Positions 50,930 to 60,024 of a stretch of 64,000 bases of DNA are shown here, piece by piece. Origin of the DNA: Lactobacillus johnsonii ATCC 33200 (GTDB taxonomy: Bacteria; Bacillota; Bacilli; Lactobacillales; Lactobacillaceae); contig NZ_GG670121.1 of NCBI RefSeq assembly GCF_000159355.1, positions 332,358 through 396,357 on the forward strand, written 5' to 3'. The translations under genes were made by a program, and so were the position numbers. The notes under the pieces are model-generated. The model was not told the DNA's origin and ran no database searches. It was given only the letters and a program-made list of their open reading frames with translations. Position 1 is the stretch's first letter. Each line of letters begins with the position of its first letter.

Positions 50930-51487
50930 ATGAGTTTAACCTGGATTATTATCATTATTTTAATTTTATTGGTAGCTATTTATATTGGCATCTATAACGG
51001 CTTACAAAAAGCTAAGGTGCATGCCGATGAAGCTTGGAGCCAAATTGATGTTCAATTGAAGCGTCGTAATGACTTAATTCCTAACTTAGTTGAAACAGTT
51101 AAGGGTTATGCTAAGCACGAAAGCGGCACTTTAGAAAAAGTAGTTTCATTAAGAAACCAATTAGTAAACCTTCCAGCTTCTGATCACGAAGAAGCTAATA
51201 AACTTTCTAATCAAATTACTGATTCGTTGAAGAGTATTTTTGCTTTAGCTGAAAATTATCCTGACTTAAAAGCCAACCAAAACTTCTTAGCACTTCAAGA
51301 AGAACTTACTAATACTGAAAATAAGATTGCCTACTCACGTCAACTTTATAACTCAACAGTTGCTATGTTTAATGAGAAGTTACTAACTTTCCCATCTAAC
51401 TTAGTAGCTAAGATGCATGGCTTTAAGAAAATGGACTATCTTCAAACACCAACTGAAGAAAAGGCAGTTCCTCAAGTCAAATTTTAG
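50930..51487 (+). CDS. LemA-family membrane-anchored protein
   Basis: The 185-residue protein has one N-terminal membrane helix (about 2-22) and a long helical domain with KVHADEAWSQIDVQLKRRNDLIPNLVETV cut here to the hallmark QLKRRNDLIPNLVETVKGY. It has the usual LemA length. It lies 8 bp before htpX, a conserved pair in Firmicutes, and is thought to work with it in membrane protein quality control. Confidence 0.92.
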   Translation: MSLTWIIIIILILLVAIYIGIYNGLQKAKVHADEAWSQIDVQLKRRNDLIPNLVETVKGYAKHESGTLEKVVSLRNQLVNLPASDHEEANKLSNQITDSLKSIFALAENYPDLKANQNFLALQEELTNTENKIAYSRQLYNSTVAMFNEKLLTFPSNLVAKMHGFKKMDYLQTPTEEKAVPQVKF

Positions 51488-51495
51488 GTTAATTA

Positions 51496-52425
51496 ATGCT
51501 CTATCAACAAATAGCACGCAATAAGCGTAAAACAGCATTTTTGCTTGTTATATTCGTTATTATTCTAGCTCTTGTTTGTGGTGGGTTAGGATACTTAATT
51601 AATGGCGAACCATTTTCCGGAATTGCTATTGCTCTTATTGGTAGTTTAATTTATCTTTTTATTGTTCTTCAAAATCCTGGAAACCTAGTGATGAGTATGA
51701 ATCATGGGCGAGAGATTCATGAAGAAGACGATCCAGAACTTTGGCACATTGTTGAAGATATGGCTCTGGCTGGACAGGTTCCGATGCCAAGAGTCTTTAT
51801 TATCGATGATCCGAGCCCGAATGCTTTTGCGACTGGACGAGATCCTAAGCATAGCTACGTTGCCGTTACAACTGGCTTACGAGAACGATTAAATAGAATT
51901 AGCCATGAAATTTCTCATATTAGAAATTATGATATCTTAGTTTCAACTATTGGAGTTGCACTAGCAGCAGTAATTTCTTTTATTTCTAACTTCGCCTCTC
52001 GCATTTGGTGGTGGGGTGGCAATTCAGACCGCGATGACCGAGACTCAAGTCCTTTAGAAGCAAATTTTAAGGTAGTAGCAATTGTTTTTACCCTAATTTT
52101 AGGACCACTTGCCCAAATGGCTCTGTCTCGTAATCGAGAATACCTGGCTGATGCGGGCTCAGTAGAACTTACTAGGAATCCACAAGGCCTAATTTCAGCT
52201 TTAGAGAAGATTTCTAACAGTGAGCCAATGAAAGATCCAGATCCATCAAGTGCTGGGCTCTACATTGAAAATCCACTTCATAATCGTGGGTTAAGCTCAC
52301 TCTTTGATACTCACCCGCCTACTGCGGATCGAATTAAGAGATTAAAAAATAGGTATATAAAAAGGGATGCACTTGCATCCCTTTTTATATACCTATTTCA
52401 AATTAATATGAGCTTCTCTAAATAA
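51496..52425 (+). CDS. htpX: HtpX-like membrane zinc protease with internal deletion and altered C-terminus
   Basis: The protease degrades damaged membrane proteins. Two N-terminal helices (about 13-55), the zinc site SHEISH preceded directly by LRERLNRI, a middle hydrophobic segment and the third ligand Glu in REYLADAGSV are present. Relatives read LNREELEGV(I/L)GHE before HExxH; here six residues are missing (LNRISHE), shortening the active-site helix. The last part also looks frameshifted: an A6 run (52344-52349) one base short would turn the normal TAG stop into read-through across a 25-bp terminator stem, adding about 20 residues. Activity is uncertain. Confidence 0.8.
   Translation: MLYQQIARNKRKTAFLLVIFVIILALVCGGLGYLINGEPFSGIAIALIGSLIYLFIVLQNPGNLVMSMNHGREIHEEDDPELWHIVEDMALAGQVPMPRVFIIDDPSPNAFATGRDPKHSYVAVTTGLRERLNRISHEISHIRNYDILVSTIGVALAAVISFISNFASRIWWWGGNSDRDDRDSSPLEANFKVVAIVFTLILGPLAQMALSRNREYLADAGSVELTRNPQGLISALEKISNSEPMKDPDPSSAGLYIENPLHNRGLSSLFDTHPPTADRIKRLKNRYIKRDALASLFIYLFQINMSFSK
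52347..52398. terminator. Near-perfect 25-bp palindrome, shared terminator of htpX and the AraC gene
   Basis: From 52347 to 52398 a 25-bp arm (beginning AAATAGGTATATAAAAAGGG) is the exact complement of the opposite arm around a CT loop. It is both a strong bidirectional terminator and the end of both genes: the AraC stop TAG is at 52393-52395, and the htpX frame runs through it. Confidence 0.92.
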
Positions 52426-53319
52426 TCTCTTTCTCATTTCTGCTGGTGTCATTCCATAATAATGCTTAAATTTTTTATAGAAAAATGACTTACTTGAATA
52501 ACCAATAGTTTCGATTATTTCTTTTAACGATACATTTGGCTTAGCGAGCAGTCTTCTAGCCTCTCTCATACGCCGATCGTCAACATGTTCAACAAAGCTC
52601 TTACCAGTTTTTTCTTTTACCATTGTAGAGAAGTAATTTCGATTAAATCCAAAATATTCAGCCGCTTCTGCTAGCGTAATGTCATTATAGTGCTGGTCAA
52701 TGTACTGATCTAAGGTTTCATCCTTAAACTTATTTTCTCTTCTTTCACTCAATTTAAAGTTCTGCTCACGTAAATTGCGCAAAATCACTACTTTAAGTAA
52801 CTCTAATCCAATTGTGCTATTAAATGCCGCATGATTAAGATCATCTTGCACTATCTCTCTGATACTTTGGCTACTCCACATTACTGACGTTGTTGTAAAT
52901 AAAAAGGCTTTATCCTGAGATAAATTCTTTAAAAATAGGGTACTTATTTTCTCTTCAGTGGGAGTATCAATTGTTACGTTTTCTATTTGCTCTTCCCATG
53001 AAAAATCGCTACTCAGCTTAAATTTTATAATTACTGTATTCTTGTCACTAAGCTTGATTGCATAAGCGCTATCTTTTTCAATTAATAAGATGTTTCCACT
53101 TGTTAAAGAAAAGCTTTGCGTTCCTATCTTTACCTCGCATTTACCAGTAAGACAATATAGCACTTGACTGCTTCCGGACTGATATTCAATAAAGTCATAA
53201 TGCATCCCCTCTAAATAAAGACGGTAGGACAAAAAATTCTGGGTTCGAAGCTCTACTTCACTAGCTTGATTATTTTGCATTAAACTTAATAAATAATTTT
53301 TTAATGTAGCTGTTGCCAT
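52393..53319 (-). CDS. AraC-family transcriptional regulator
   Basis: The 308-residue protein has an N-terminal cupin-like domain (about 30-150; KCEVKIGTQSFSLTSGNILLIEKDSAY) and a C-terminal double-HTH (about 205-305) with LAEAAEYFGFNRNYFSTMVKEKTGKSF, seen as LAEAAEYFGFNRNYFSTMVK, and IIETIGYSSKSFFYKKFKHYYGMTPAEMRK. It is divergent to the thiamine-precursor transporter, from which it is separated by about 100 bp up to the riboswitch. Sugar or metabolite sensing is usual for the family; target genes are not shown. Confidence 0.88.
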   Translation of the reverse strand: MATATLKNYLLSLMQNNQASEVELRTQNFLSYRLYLEGMHYDFIEYQSGSSQVLYCLTGKCEVKIGTQSFSLTSGNILLIEKDSAYAIKLSDKNTVIIKFKLSSDFSWEEQIENVTIDTPTEEKISTLFLKNLSQDKAFLFTTTSVMWSSQSIREIVQDDLNHAAFNSTIGLELLKVVILRNLREQNFKLSERRENKFKDETLDQYIDQHYNDITLAEAAEYFGFNRNYFSTMVKEKTGKSFVEHVDDRRMREARRLLAKPNVSLKEIIETIGYSSKSFFYKKFKHYYGMTPAEMRKRLFREAHINLK

Positions 53320-53420
53320 CTCAATCAGTCCCCTTTGATTTTATTCTGTTTTAATTATAACCTTTTTATTATTTTTAATTGTCTTTTAGTCTTATTAAGC
53401 GTAAGCTTAGACTGTAAATA

Positions 53421-53492
53421 CATCTGGGGTGCCCATCTGGCTGAGAATATACCCATTGAACCTGTTTGATTAATATCAACGTAGGGAAAATG
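53421..53492 (+). promoter_or_regulatory. TPP riboswitch (THI box)
   Basis: The conserved thi-box is complete: TGGGGTGCCC, GGCTGAGA, ACCC, GAACCTG and ATCAACGTAGGGAA. It precedes a terminator (53513-53540) and the ykoEDC transporter, so thiamine pyrophosphate should switch off uptake. Confidence 0.93.
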
Positions 53493-53510
53493 ATTATTTT
53501 TAGACTTTAT

Positions 53511-53541
53511 TTAAGTCACCTCTTTGAGGTGGCTTTTTATT
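53511..53541 (+). terminator. Expression-platform terminator of the TPP riboswitch
   Basis: GTCACCTC pairs with GAGGTGGC (one G-U) followed by TTTTTAT, 20 bp after the riboswitch core and just before ykoE. Confidence 0.85.
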
Positions 53542-53554
53542 TTTGGAGGAAAAA

Positions 53555-54118
53555 ATGAAAAAATTACATGTAAGAGATATTATCTTAATTGCCTTAATTG
53601 CTATTATTTTCGGTTTTATTTATTTAGCTAGTGACAGCCTCTATAATGCTCTAACCGCTCTCCTAACTCCAATTGGCTATGGGATGTTAGCAAATGATAT
53701 TATGATGGGAATCTGGTGTATGGCAGGACCATTAGCCGGCTTTCTTGTTCGCATTCCTGGCTCTGCTTTCTTAGGAGAGTTCTTAGGTTCCTGCGTTGAA
53801 TTGATTGCCGGAGAACAGTGGGGAGCTGTTAATTTAATTTCTGGTGCTGTTCAAGGGCTAGGTAGTGAATTAGGTTTTACCTTTACTAGCTACCGTCGAT
53901 ACGATTGGTTTACTCTTTTCTTATCTGCTACAACCACGACTATTGTCACTTATTTGTACGATTTCATAAAAAACGGCTATAGCTATTTTTCAACCTTTAA
54001 TATGATTCTCTACTTTGTAGTTCGCTGGATCTCCATGCTCCTATTTACCTGTGTATTAGTAAAATTAATCGTAAACCTTCTAGAAAAAGCCCATGTCATC
54101 CAAACAAATCAAAATTAA
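53555..54118 (+). CDS. ykoE: ECF transporter S component for thiamine precursor (YkoE-like)
   Basis: ATG at 53555 follows GGAGGAAAA and gives 187 residues; a TTG four codons upstream is inside the ribosome site. It has five to six membrane helices and the YkoE hallmark text MGIWCMAGPLAGFLVRIPGSAFLGEFLGS seen as GIWCMAGPLAGFLVRIPGSA. It captures the thiazole/pyrimidine or thiamine-related substrate for the YkoDC energising module. The TPP riboswitch upstream fixes the pathway; whether HMP or thiamine is carried is inferred from the YkoE name. Confidence 0.88.
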   Translation: MKKLHVRDIILIALIAIIFGFIYLASDSLYNALTALLTPIGYGMLANDIMMGIWCMAGPLAGFLVRIPGSAFLGEFLGSCVELIAGEQWGAVNLISGAVQGLGSELGFTFTSYRRYDWFTLFLSATTTTIVTYLYDFIKNGYSYFSTFNMILYFVVRWISMLLFTCVLVKLIVNLLEKAHVIQTNQN

Positions 54119-55439
54119 CCAACTTTCCTTTCAATACCAAGACAAATTAATTTTTAAGAATTTAGATTTTACTATTAACCAAGGCGATTTTGCCTTATTA
54201 ACTGGTCCAAGTGGCTGCGGAAAATCTACACTTTTAAAATTAATTGCTGGCCTTGAGCCTACTTCTAACTGCAAAATTACTACTGGTTCTTTAAATCAGC
54301 CCTTTACTAATTGGGGGATGGTCTTTCAAGACCCTAATCGTCAATTCACGATGGCAACTCCAAGAGAAGAATTAATTTTTGCTTTAGAAAATAAACTAAT
54401 TGATCGAGTTACTGCTCAAAAGATTATCGATGAAGTTAGCCATAAAACGAATATTTCGCATTTGTTAGACCGTCCCTTCCTTTATCTCTCAGGCGGTGAA
54501 AAGCAGCGTGTAGCCTTAGCCGTCTTAATTGCAATGCAAAGTGATCTCTTCTTATTAGATGAGCCATTTGCTAATTGCGACTCTCATAATCGAAACTTTC
54601 TGCTTAACTGTTTAGATTCACTCTATCAAGAAGGTAAAACGATTTTGATTAGTGATCATAACTTTGCTAATTATGAAAAAATTGATCCCAAAGTTTTTGC
54701 TATCAAAAATCAAAGAATTCAAACTACTCCTCTACCTTCTCAAGAAGAAGTAGTAACCAATTTTTCTCTTCCTCATACAAATCAAGAATCAGTATATTCT
54801 TTTAATTCTTTTTCCCTATCATTCCCAGAAAAAGAGTTACTTTCTTCAACTAATTTAAAAATCTATTCCGGAAAAGCAACCCTCCTAACTGGAGAGAATG
54901 GTAGTGGTAAAACTTCTTTATTTAAGGCCTTAAGCAAGGTTATTACTTATCAGGGAGAACTACTCTTTAAAGATAAAGAGGTTAAAAAATGGCGTCGCCG
55001 GCCTTATTTGTCAAAAGTAGGACAAATTTTTCAAAATTCAGACGATCAATTCTTAAATGTTACGGTAAAAGAAGAATTAGATTTTAGCTTAAAACACAAT
55101 CAAAATCCTTCTCTCAATGAGTCTAAGCTTCAGTCTATCCTAACTAAACTCAATTTAGAAAATATGGATGAACAAGTTGTTTATTCTCTCTCTGGTGGTC
55201 AAAAAAGGAAGCTTCAAATTCTCGTCATGTTAATGGCCTATCCGGACGTTTTATTACTAGATGAACCATTTAGTGGTTTAGATCAAAAAAGCGTCTCAGA
55301 AGTCATTTTTTTACTAAAGAACTACTTCTTAGATGAAAAGCATAGCTTAATCGTAATTAGTCACCAGCTCGATCAGATTCAAAATCTATGTGACTATCAT
55401 CTTGTTTTAAAAGGCCAACAACTTTTCTACGCTAAATAG
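54093..55439 (+). CDS. ykoD: ECF transporter double ATPase (YkoD-like)
   Basis: The 448-residue protein has two complete ABC modules: first with GPSGCGKST (about 37-45), LSGGEKQR and LLLDEPFANCD; second with GENGSGKTS (about 269-277), LSGGQKRK and LLLDEPFSGLD. Duplicated ATPases are the YkoD/CbiO arrangement. It overlaps ykoE by 26 bases and is followed by ykoC, so the four-component ECF complex is complete here with S, A-A' and T. Confidence 0.92.
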   Translation: MSSKQIKINQLSFQYQDKLIFKNLDFTINQGDFALLTGPSGCGKSTLLKLIAGLEPTSNCKITTGSLNQPFTNWGMVFQDPNRQFTMATPREELIFALENKLIDRVTAQKIIDEVSHKTNISHLLDRPFLYLSGGEKQRVALAVLIAMQSDLFLLDEPFANCDSHNRNFLLNCLDSLYQEGKTILISDHNFANYEKIDPKVFAIKNQRIQTTPLPSQEEVVTNFSLPHTNQESVYSFNSFSLSFPEKELLSSTNLKIYSGKATLLTGENGSGKTSLFKALSKVITYQGELLFKDKEVKKWRRRPYLSKVGQIFQNSDDQFLNVTVKEELDFSLKHNQNPSLNESKLQSILTKLNLENMDEQVVYSLSGGQKRKLQILVMLMAYPDVLLLDEPFSGLDQKSVSEVIFLLKNYFLDEKHSLIVISHQLDQIQNLCDYHLVLKGQQLFYAK

Positions 55440-55450
55440 AGGTAAATAAA

Positions 55451-56104
55451 ATGAATCCCGGACTAAAATTATTTTTAATCTTAATTATTTCTCTGGAAAT
55501 ATCACTTGTGCCTAATTTAGGAGCAAATCTCATTATCATTGGGGTTTGCCTTCTCTATCTTCTGTTTAAGCACATTAACCTTAAGAAGCTGTTTTTATTA
55601 TTTATCATTCCCTTATTCGCGGGTTCCGTAGTTTTTATTACAATTTACTACTTCACTCCTAGCCGTAGTCTTTATAAAGCTTGTGTCTTATTTACGAGAA
55701 TTTACGCCTATGTCTTTTTAGGAGCCGCTTTCACTGAAACTACTTCTTTTCTTGCTCTAGCTCGCTCACTAGAACAAAATTTTAAATTACCTAGTAAGTT
55801 TGCTTATGGAACTCTAGCTGCCTTTAATGTTATTCCAAAAATTCATGTCGAAGTGAATCGAATCCGCCTAGTTGGGGATATGAGACACTACCACTTATCT
55901 TTCTACTCACCGGCCTTATATTTTAAAGCAATTTTAGCCGCAATTTCTTGGTCTAATAGTTTAGCTGATGGAATGATTTCACATGGCTATCGTGAAGACA
56001 AAGAAAGGAGTATAATTGTTCCGATCGCCTTAACAAAAAAAGATTGGCTTATTTTTAGTAGCATCATAGTACTACTTCAACCAATCTTGTTTCTTCTCAA
56101 ATAA
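55451..56104 (+). CDS. ykoC: ECF transporter T component (YkoC-like)
   Basis: The 217-residue membrane protein has about five helices and the coupling motif of T components: RLVGDMRHYH and GMISHGYREDKERS carrying the Ala/Gly-Arg-Gly-like sequences that touch the ATPases. It lies 11 bp after ykoD and ends at 56104, one base before rlmH on the other strand. Confidence 0.88.
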   Translation: MNPGLKLFLILIISLEISLVPNLGANLIIIGVCLLYLLFKHINLKKLFLLFIIPLFAGSVVFITIYYFTPSRSLYKACVLFTRIYAYVFLGAAFTETTSFLALARSLEQNFKLPSKFAYGTLAAFNVIPKIHVEVNRIRLVGDMRHYHLSFYSPALYFKAILAAISWSNSLADGMISHGYREDKERSIIVPIALTKKDWLIFSSIIVLLQPILFLLK

Positions 56105-56584
56105 TTATTTATGGTATGGACTGCCGCTATTAATCATAAATGCACGGTAAATTTGTTCAATTAAAACCAAGCGCATTAATTGATGAGGCATTGTAAATTT
56201 ACCAAAACTGATTAAATCATCTGCTCGCTTATTTACTGCGTCACTTGTACCGAGACTTCCTCCAATAACAAAGGTAATGTCAGAATGCCCATAAGTAGTT
56301 AAATTCGATAGCTCTTTCGCAAAAGCCTCGCTAGTTCTTTCTTTCCCCTTAATCGCAGTTACATAAACATATTCTTTATCTTTTATCTTATCTAAAATTC
56401 TTTTTCCCTCGATTTCTTTGACCTGTTCCATTTCAGCAGGACTTAGTTTTTCGGGGGCTTTTTCATCTGGAACTTGAACTATTTTTACTTTTGCAAAACG
56501 ACTCATTCTCTTTACATATTCTGCAATTCCATCTTTAAAATACTTTTCCTTTAATTTCCCTACACAGACAATTTTTATATTCAT
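56105..56584 (-). CDS. rlmH: 23S rRNA (pseudouridine1915-N3)-methyltransferase RlmH
   Basis: This SPOUT-class enzyme methylates pseudouridine 1915 in helix 69. The 159-residue protein has the standard length and ends with the trefoil-knot SAM signature [17 protein letters not shown], followed by [25 protein letters not shown] and NSGSPYHK, as in all RlmH proteins. It is the usual neighbour of the wal/htrA block in Firmicutes. The 510-bp region between it and htrA carries DnaA-box-like repeats. Confidence 0.97.
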   Translation of the reverse strand: MNIKIVCVGKLKEKYFKDGIAEYVKRMSRFAKVKIVQVPDEKAPEKLSPAEMEQVKEIEGKRILDKIKDKEYVYVTAIKGKERTSEAFAKELSNLTTYGHSDITFVIGGSLGTSDAVNKRADDLISFGKFTMPHQLMRLVLIEQIYRAFMINSGSPYHK

Positions 56585-56639
56585 GCTAATTTATCCCTTT
56601 CACACATCTAGCTTTTTATTTTATCCCCTAATTGACATA

Positions 56640-56951
56640 GCGTCCACATGAGTTTTCCCCTGGCTGTGGATTACTAAAAACTATATTTAGTAGTTCGCTC
56701 AATTACTTCTCAACAAATTGTGGTTTATAAAAAAGTGGATAACTTTTTTATAAAATTTATTCCACATTTTTATAAATTTGATTAATTTTCCAAACTTTTC
56801 CCTCTATCCCTTACAGACTAGGCTTGAACAGCCGTTCAACTTTTATAAAATTAGGACTTTATTTACACACAATTCACAAGTTTTCCACATTTTTTATTTT
56901 TATTATCACCAACTTATGCACAATCCACAGAGTTTTCCACATTTTCCCACA
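56640..56951. other. Cluster of DnaA-box-like 9-mers
   Basis: Relative to TTATCCACA I find one-mismatch boxes at 56665-56673 (reverse, TAATCCACA), 56734-56742 (reverse, TTATCCACT), 56881-56889 (TTTTCCACA) and 56933-56941 (TTTTCCACA), and two-mismatch boxes at 56758-56766, 56921-56929 and 56943-56951; 56640-56648 (GCGTCCACA) is weaker. They lie in strongly AT-rich sequence with no coding potential. An accessory DnaA-binding (titration) or relic origin region is inferred. Confidence 0.65.
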
Positions 56952-57026
56952 ACCTATTCGATAATTCTAAGATCTTGACAATTTTAAAATACGAACTTTA
57001 TTAGGTTTCACACTTTAAATATTAAG

Positions 57027-57073
57027 AAAAAGCTATGATTACCGCTTACAAATCGTATAATCATAGCTTTTTT
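57027..57073 (-). terminator. Terminator of htrA
   Basis: AAAAAGCTATGATTA pairs with TAATCATAGCTTTTTT around a loop of about 16 bases, flanked by A and T runs, 23 bp after the htrA stop. Confidence 0.88.
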
Positions 57074-57095
57074 ATCTCTATTTAATAATATTCAA

Positions 57096-58316
57096 TTAAC
57101 TTAAGGTAACTTTGATGTATTGTGATTTTCCATCTCTAACCACTTGAAGGGTTACTGTATCGCCAATCTTATGTGCATAAAGAGCTGTATGTAGTGAAAC
57201 AACGCTATCCACATCTTTGCCATCAATCTTAGTAATTACATCACGAGCCTTGATACCAGCCTTCTCTGCACTACCATTCTTGGTCACACTAGCAACATAG
57301 ACACCAGACTTAACACTGTCAGGCAAACCAAGTTTCTTGCGGCCATATTCTGTTAATTCATCAACGGATACAATTCTTATGCCTAATTTAGGACGCGTAA
57401 TTTTACCATTCTTAACCAATTGATTAATAATTGAAACAACTTCATCACTAGGAATTGCAAAGCCCATTCCTTCAACGGCAGTCCCATCACTAGAAGAGGA
57501 CAATTTCATTGAGTTAATACCAATTACTTGACCAGACATATTAACTAATGGACCACCTGAATTACCAGGGTTAATAGCTGCATCAGTCTGAATAACGGTT
57601 GCCTGGTTAGTTACTTGGCCAGATGAATTAGTTACATCTACTGTTCTATTCTTAGCAGAAATAATACCTTGGGTTACACTAGTTGCATATTCGCTCCCAA
57701 GTGGAGAACCAACAGCAATTACTTGTTGACCTGGCTCTAAGTTCTTAGAAGATCCAAATTGGGCAGTTTGAGTAACATATTTACCATCAATAGTTAAGAC
57801 AGCCAAGTCTGTTTCTGCATCAGTTCCGACTTTTTTAGCCGTTACCTTTTTACCATTACTTAAAATAACTTGGATTTCATCACTTCCAGAAACCACGTGA
57901 TTATTGGTTACAATGTAGCCTTTACCATTAGATTTCATGTAAATAACTCCAGAACCTTCACTGTAAGTTTCTAAATCTGATTTAGAATTCTTCTTTGAAG
58001 AGCTGGAACTATCAGACCCAAAAATACCAAATGGATCACTAGTTGAAGAAGAACTTTGTCTCTTCAAGTTTACAACAGAAACAACAGAATTCTTTACCGT
58101 ATTAAAGGCATTAGTCATCTGACTGCTGTTCTTACTTTTAGACTTCTCAACCTTAGCTGTTGGCGCAACAGTTGTTTGTGGAGCATTCTGTCCGTTAATT
58201 TGTGACAAACCTGCATAAGCTACTCCACCACCGAGTAATCCTGCAACCACTCCTACAATACCAGTTTTAATTAGAGCATTATGCTTATTAGAGTTCTTAG
58301 TATTATTTTCTGCCAT
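57096..58316 (-). CDS. htrA: HtrA/DegP-like membrane-anchored serine protease
   Basis: The 406-residue protein has a short cytoplasmic tail, one membrane helix (about 17-37), a Ser-rich linker, a trypsin-like domain and one PDZ domain (about 310-400). The triad is H140 (NNHVV), D171 (ETDLAVL) and S254 (NPGNSGGP). It degrades misfolded exported proteins at the membrane-wall interface. It is the last gene of the wal block, 84 bp after walJ, as usual in lactobacilli. The linker (about 60-115) is unusually rich in Ser and Lys. Confidence 0.96.
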   Translation of the reverse strand: MAENNTKNSNKHNALIKTGIVGVVAGLLGGGVAYAGLSQINGQNAPQTTVAPTAKVEKSKSKNSSQMTNAFNTVKNSVVSVVNLKRQSSSSTSDPFGIFGSDSSSSSKKNSKSDLETYSEGSGVIYMKSNGKGYIVTNNHVVSGSDEIQVILSNGKKVTAKKVGTDAETDLAVLTIDGKYVTQTAQFGSSKNLEPGQQVIAVGSPLGSEYATSVTQGIISAKNRTVDVTNSSGQVTNQATVIQTDAAINPGNSGGPLVNMSGQVIGINSMKLSSSSDGTAVEGMGFAIPSDEVVSIINQLVKNGKITRPKLGIRIVSVDELTEYGRKKLGLPDSVKSGVYVASVTKNGSAEKAGIKARDVITKIDGKDVDSVVSLHTALYAHKIGDTVTLQVVRDGKSQYIKVTLS

Positions 58317-58399
58317 AAAAATTCTCCTTTTCTATTCACTCTAGCCTAATCACAAATTTTGAATTTTTTATGAATTCAAGTCAAATTATTTGCTAAAAA

Positions 58400-59206
58400 T
58401 TATATTTCTGTGAGTGATCCGGCTTCTAGTGGATTGGTATCAATAATTTTAACATCTGCGGGCAGATTTGCATCCCCCGCAACCAATAAATCATGTGCAG
58501 TCTCATGAGCTAAATACTGAGTATTATTATGTTGACTACGGTGGGCCAAAAAGATGTTTTTAGTTTTTGGAGAAACAACATCAAGTAGCGTATCAGCTGC
58601 CTGATCATTTGAAAGATGTCCAACATCCGACATAATCCGATGCTTTAAAGACCAAGAATACGGTCCATTTCTAAGCATCATATCATCATAATTAAACTCC
58701 ATTAAATAGCCATCTGCATCCTTAATTTCGCCTTTAACAGTGCTTGAAACATATCCTGTATCCGTTAAACAAGCAAATCTTTTACCGACACTGCTAAAAA
58801 CATAATATTGGGGTTCAGCTGCATCATGACTAGTAGCAAAACTAGTCACATCTAAGTCACCAAAAGTTTTCGTTACCCCAGATTCAAAAGTATTGATCTG
58901 TTCAACAGGCAAGTTACCGATTTTCTTACTTTCAATTAAATAATTCCAGGTACCTGAATTTGCATAAGCTGAAATTTGTGGATACCGTCTCATTAAGACT
59001 CCTAAACCTCCTGAATGATCGGTATGGTCATGACTAATAAAAATCATATCAATATCTTTAATATCAACCCCGACTTGAGCTAGTAAGTCCTTGGTCTTTT
59101 TTCCAGATAAACCTGCATCCATCAAAATTTTGTGTTGCTCAGTTTCTATTAAAGTAGAATTACCTGTTGATCCGCTTGATAAAACTGATACTTTCACATT
59201 TTTCAC
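58400..59206 (-). CDS. walJ: WalJ/YycJ metallo-beta-lactamase-fold protein (VicX)
   Basis: The 268-residue protein has the MBL metal motif HDHTDHSGG (about 58-66), a further His in FATSHDAAEP and a C-terminal His in LAHRSQHNN. It has no membrane segment. YycJ/VicX proteins belong to the WalRK operon and have exonuclease-like activity in some relatives. Its start overlaps walI by 4 bases. Confidence 0.95.
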   Translation of the reverse strand: MKNVKVSVLSSGSTGNSTLIETEQHKILMDAGLSGKKTKDLLAQVGVDIKDIDMIFISHDHTDHSGGLGVLMRRYPQISAYANSGTWNYLIESKKIGNLPVEQINTFESGVTKTFGDLDVTSFATSHDAAEPQYYVFSSVGKRFACLTDTGYVSSTVKGEIKDADGYLMEFNYDDMMLRNGPYSWSLKHRIMSDVGHLSNDQAADTLLDVVSPKTKNIFLAHRSQHNNTQYLAHETAHDLLVAGDANLPADVKIIDTNPLEAGSLTEI

Positions 59207-60024
59207 TCCTTAGAATCATCAGTCGTAACATTATTTTGAATAATTGTTCCTGTAAATGCATTTACCCGCTTCAAAGTAACTGTCTTAGAAGTATTATTTT
59301 CAATTGCTGCTAACCAAGTTGGAATATAAATAGTATTTCCCTTAACTGTTAATAATTTAGTATAAACTTGCTTCAACAAGATAACCTTAGAATTATTTGG
59401 TAATTCACTGTAAGTATATAACGAGTCAACCGCTGCTTTTGAACTAATTGTATTTTGTCGCTCACGAACAGGATTTAAGTCATCAACATAGCTTTGGGAA
59501 TAAGAGACAATTTGATTATCTTTTACAATAATATGAAGCCGAGCTGTTGCAGCAAAGAATTCTCCATATTTAGTTTTTTGGTTAAAAATATAATCGTCCC
59601 CCTCAAATAATTCTGAAAGGTAAGTATAATTTTTACCTTGATATACATTTTGGCTGTCATCCTTAAAACGCATCACTTGTCTCAGGGCTTCTTTTTTATT
59701 TTTAGATAAAGTAATTGGCTTATCTAAATGAACATAAATAAGATTTTCACTTGAATTATTTTCTACTTGTCCCTTTACCTGCTGAGTAGCTTTTTTGATC
59801 CAAGAATTATCAGTCTTGGCAGCCAAATAATATCCATCTTCTTGTTTATCGTTAACCTTTGGAATAGTAATTTGATCAGCACTTGTTTCGCTCTTAATAT
59901 CAGTCTGAGCCGGAGTAGAACCAGCAGATAAGAGTGTTGGCGTTTGCCATAATTCAATTCCCAAAAAGATATTAATTCCGATAAATACAATTAAAAATAT
60001 CCATTCAATTCTTTTAAAGTCCAT
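59203..60024 (-). CDS. walI: WalI/YycI membrane-associated regulator of WalK
   Basis: This 273-residue protein has one N-terminal membrane helix (about 8-26) and an extracellular beta-rich domain. YycI proteins partner with YycH through extracellular and membrane contacts to modulate WalK. It overlaps walH by 11 bases and walJ by 4. Sequence conservation is low in this family, so the call rests mainly on position and topology. Confidence 0.9.
   Translation of the reverse strand: MDFKRIEWIFLIVFIGINIFLGIELWQTPTLLSAGSTPAQTDIKSETSADQITIPKVNDKQEDGYYLAAKTDNSWIKKATQQVKGQVENNSSENLIYVHLDKPITLSKNKKEALRQVMRFKDDSQNVYQGKNYTYLSELFEGDDYIFNQKTKYGEFFAATARLHIIVKDNQIVSYSQSYVDDLNPVRERQNTISSKAAVDSLYTYSELPNNSKVILLKQVYTKLLTVKGNTIYIPTWLAAIENNTSKTVTLKRVNAFTGTIIQNNVTTDDSKE

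Noticed and set aside
56640-56951. Functional chromosomal origin oriC
   Set aside because: dnaA, dnaN and parB are absent from the window and boxes are mostly imperfect, so only a DnaA-box cluster is claimed.
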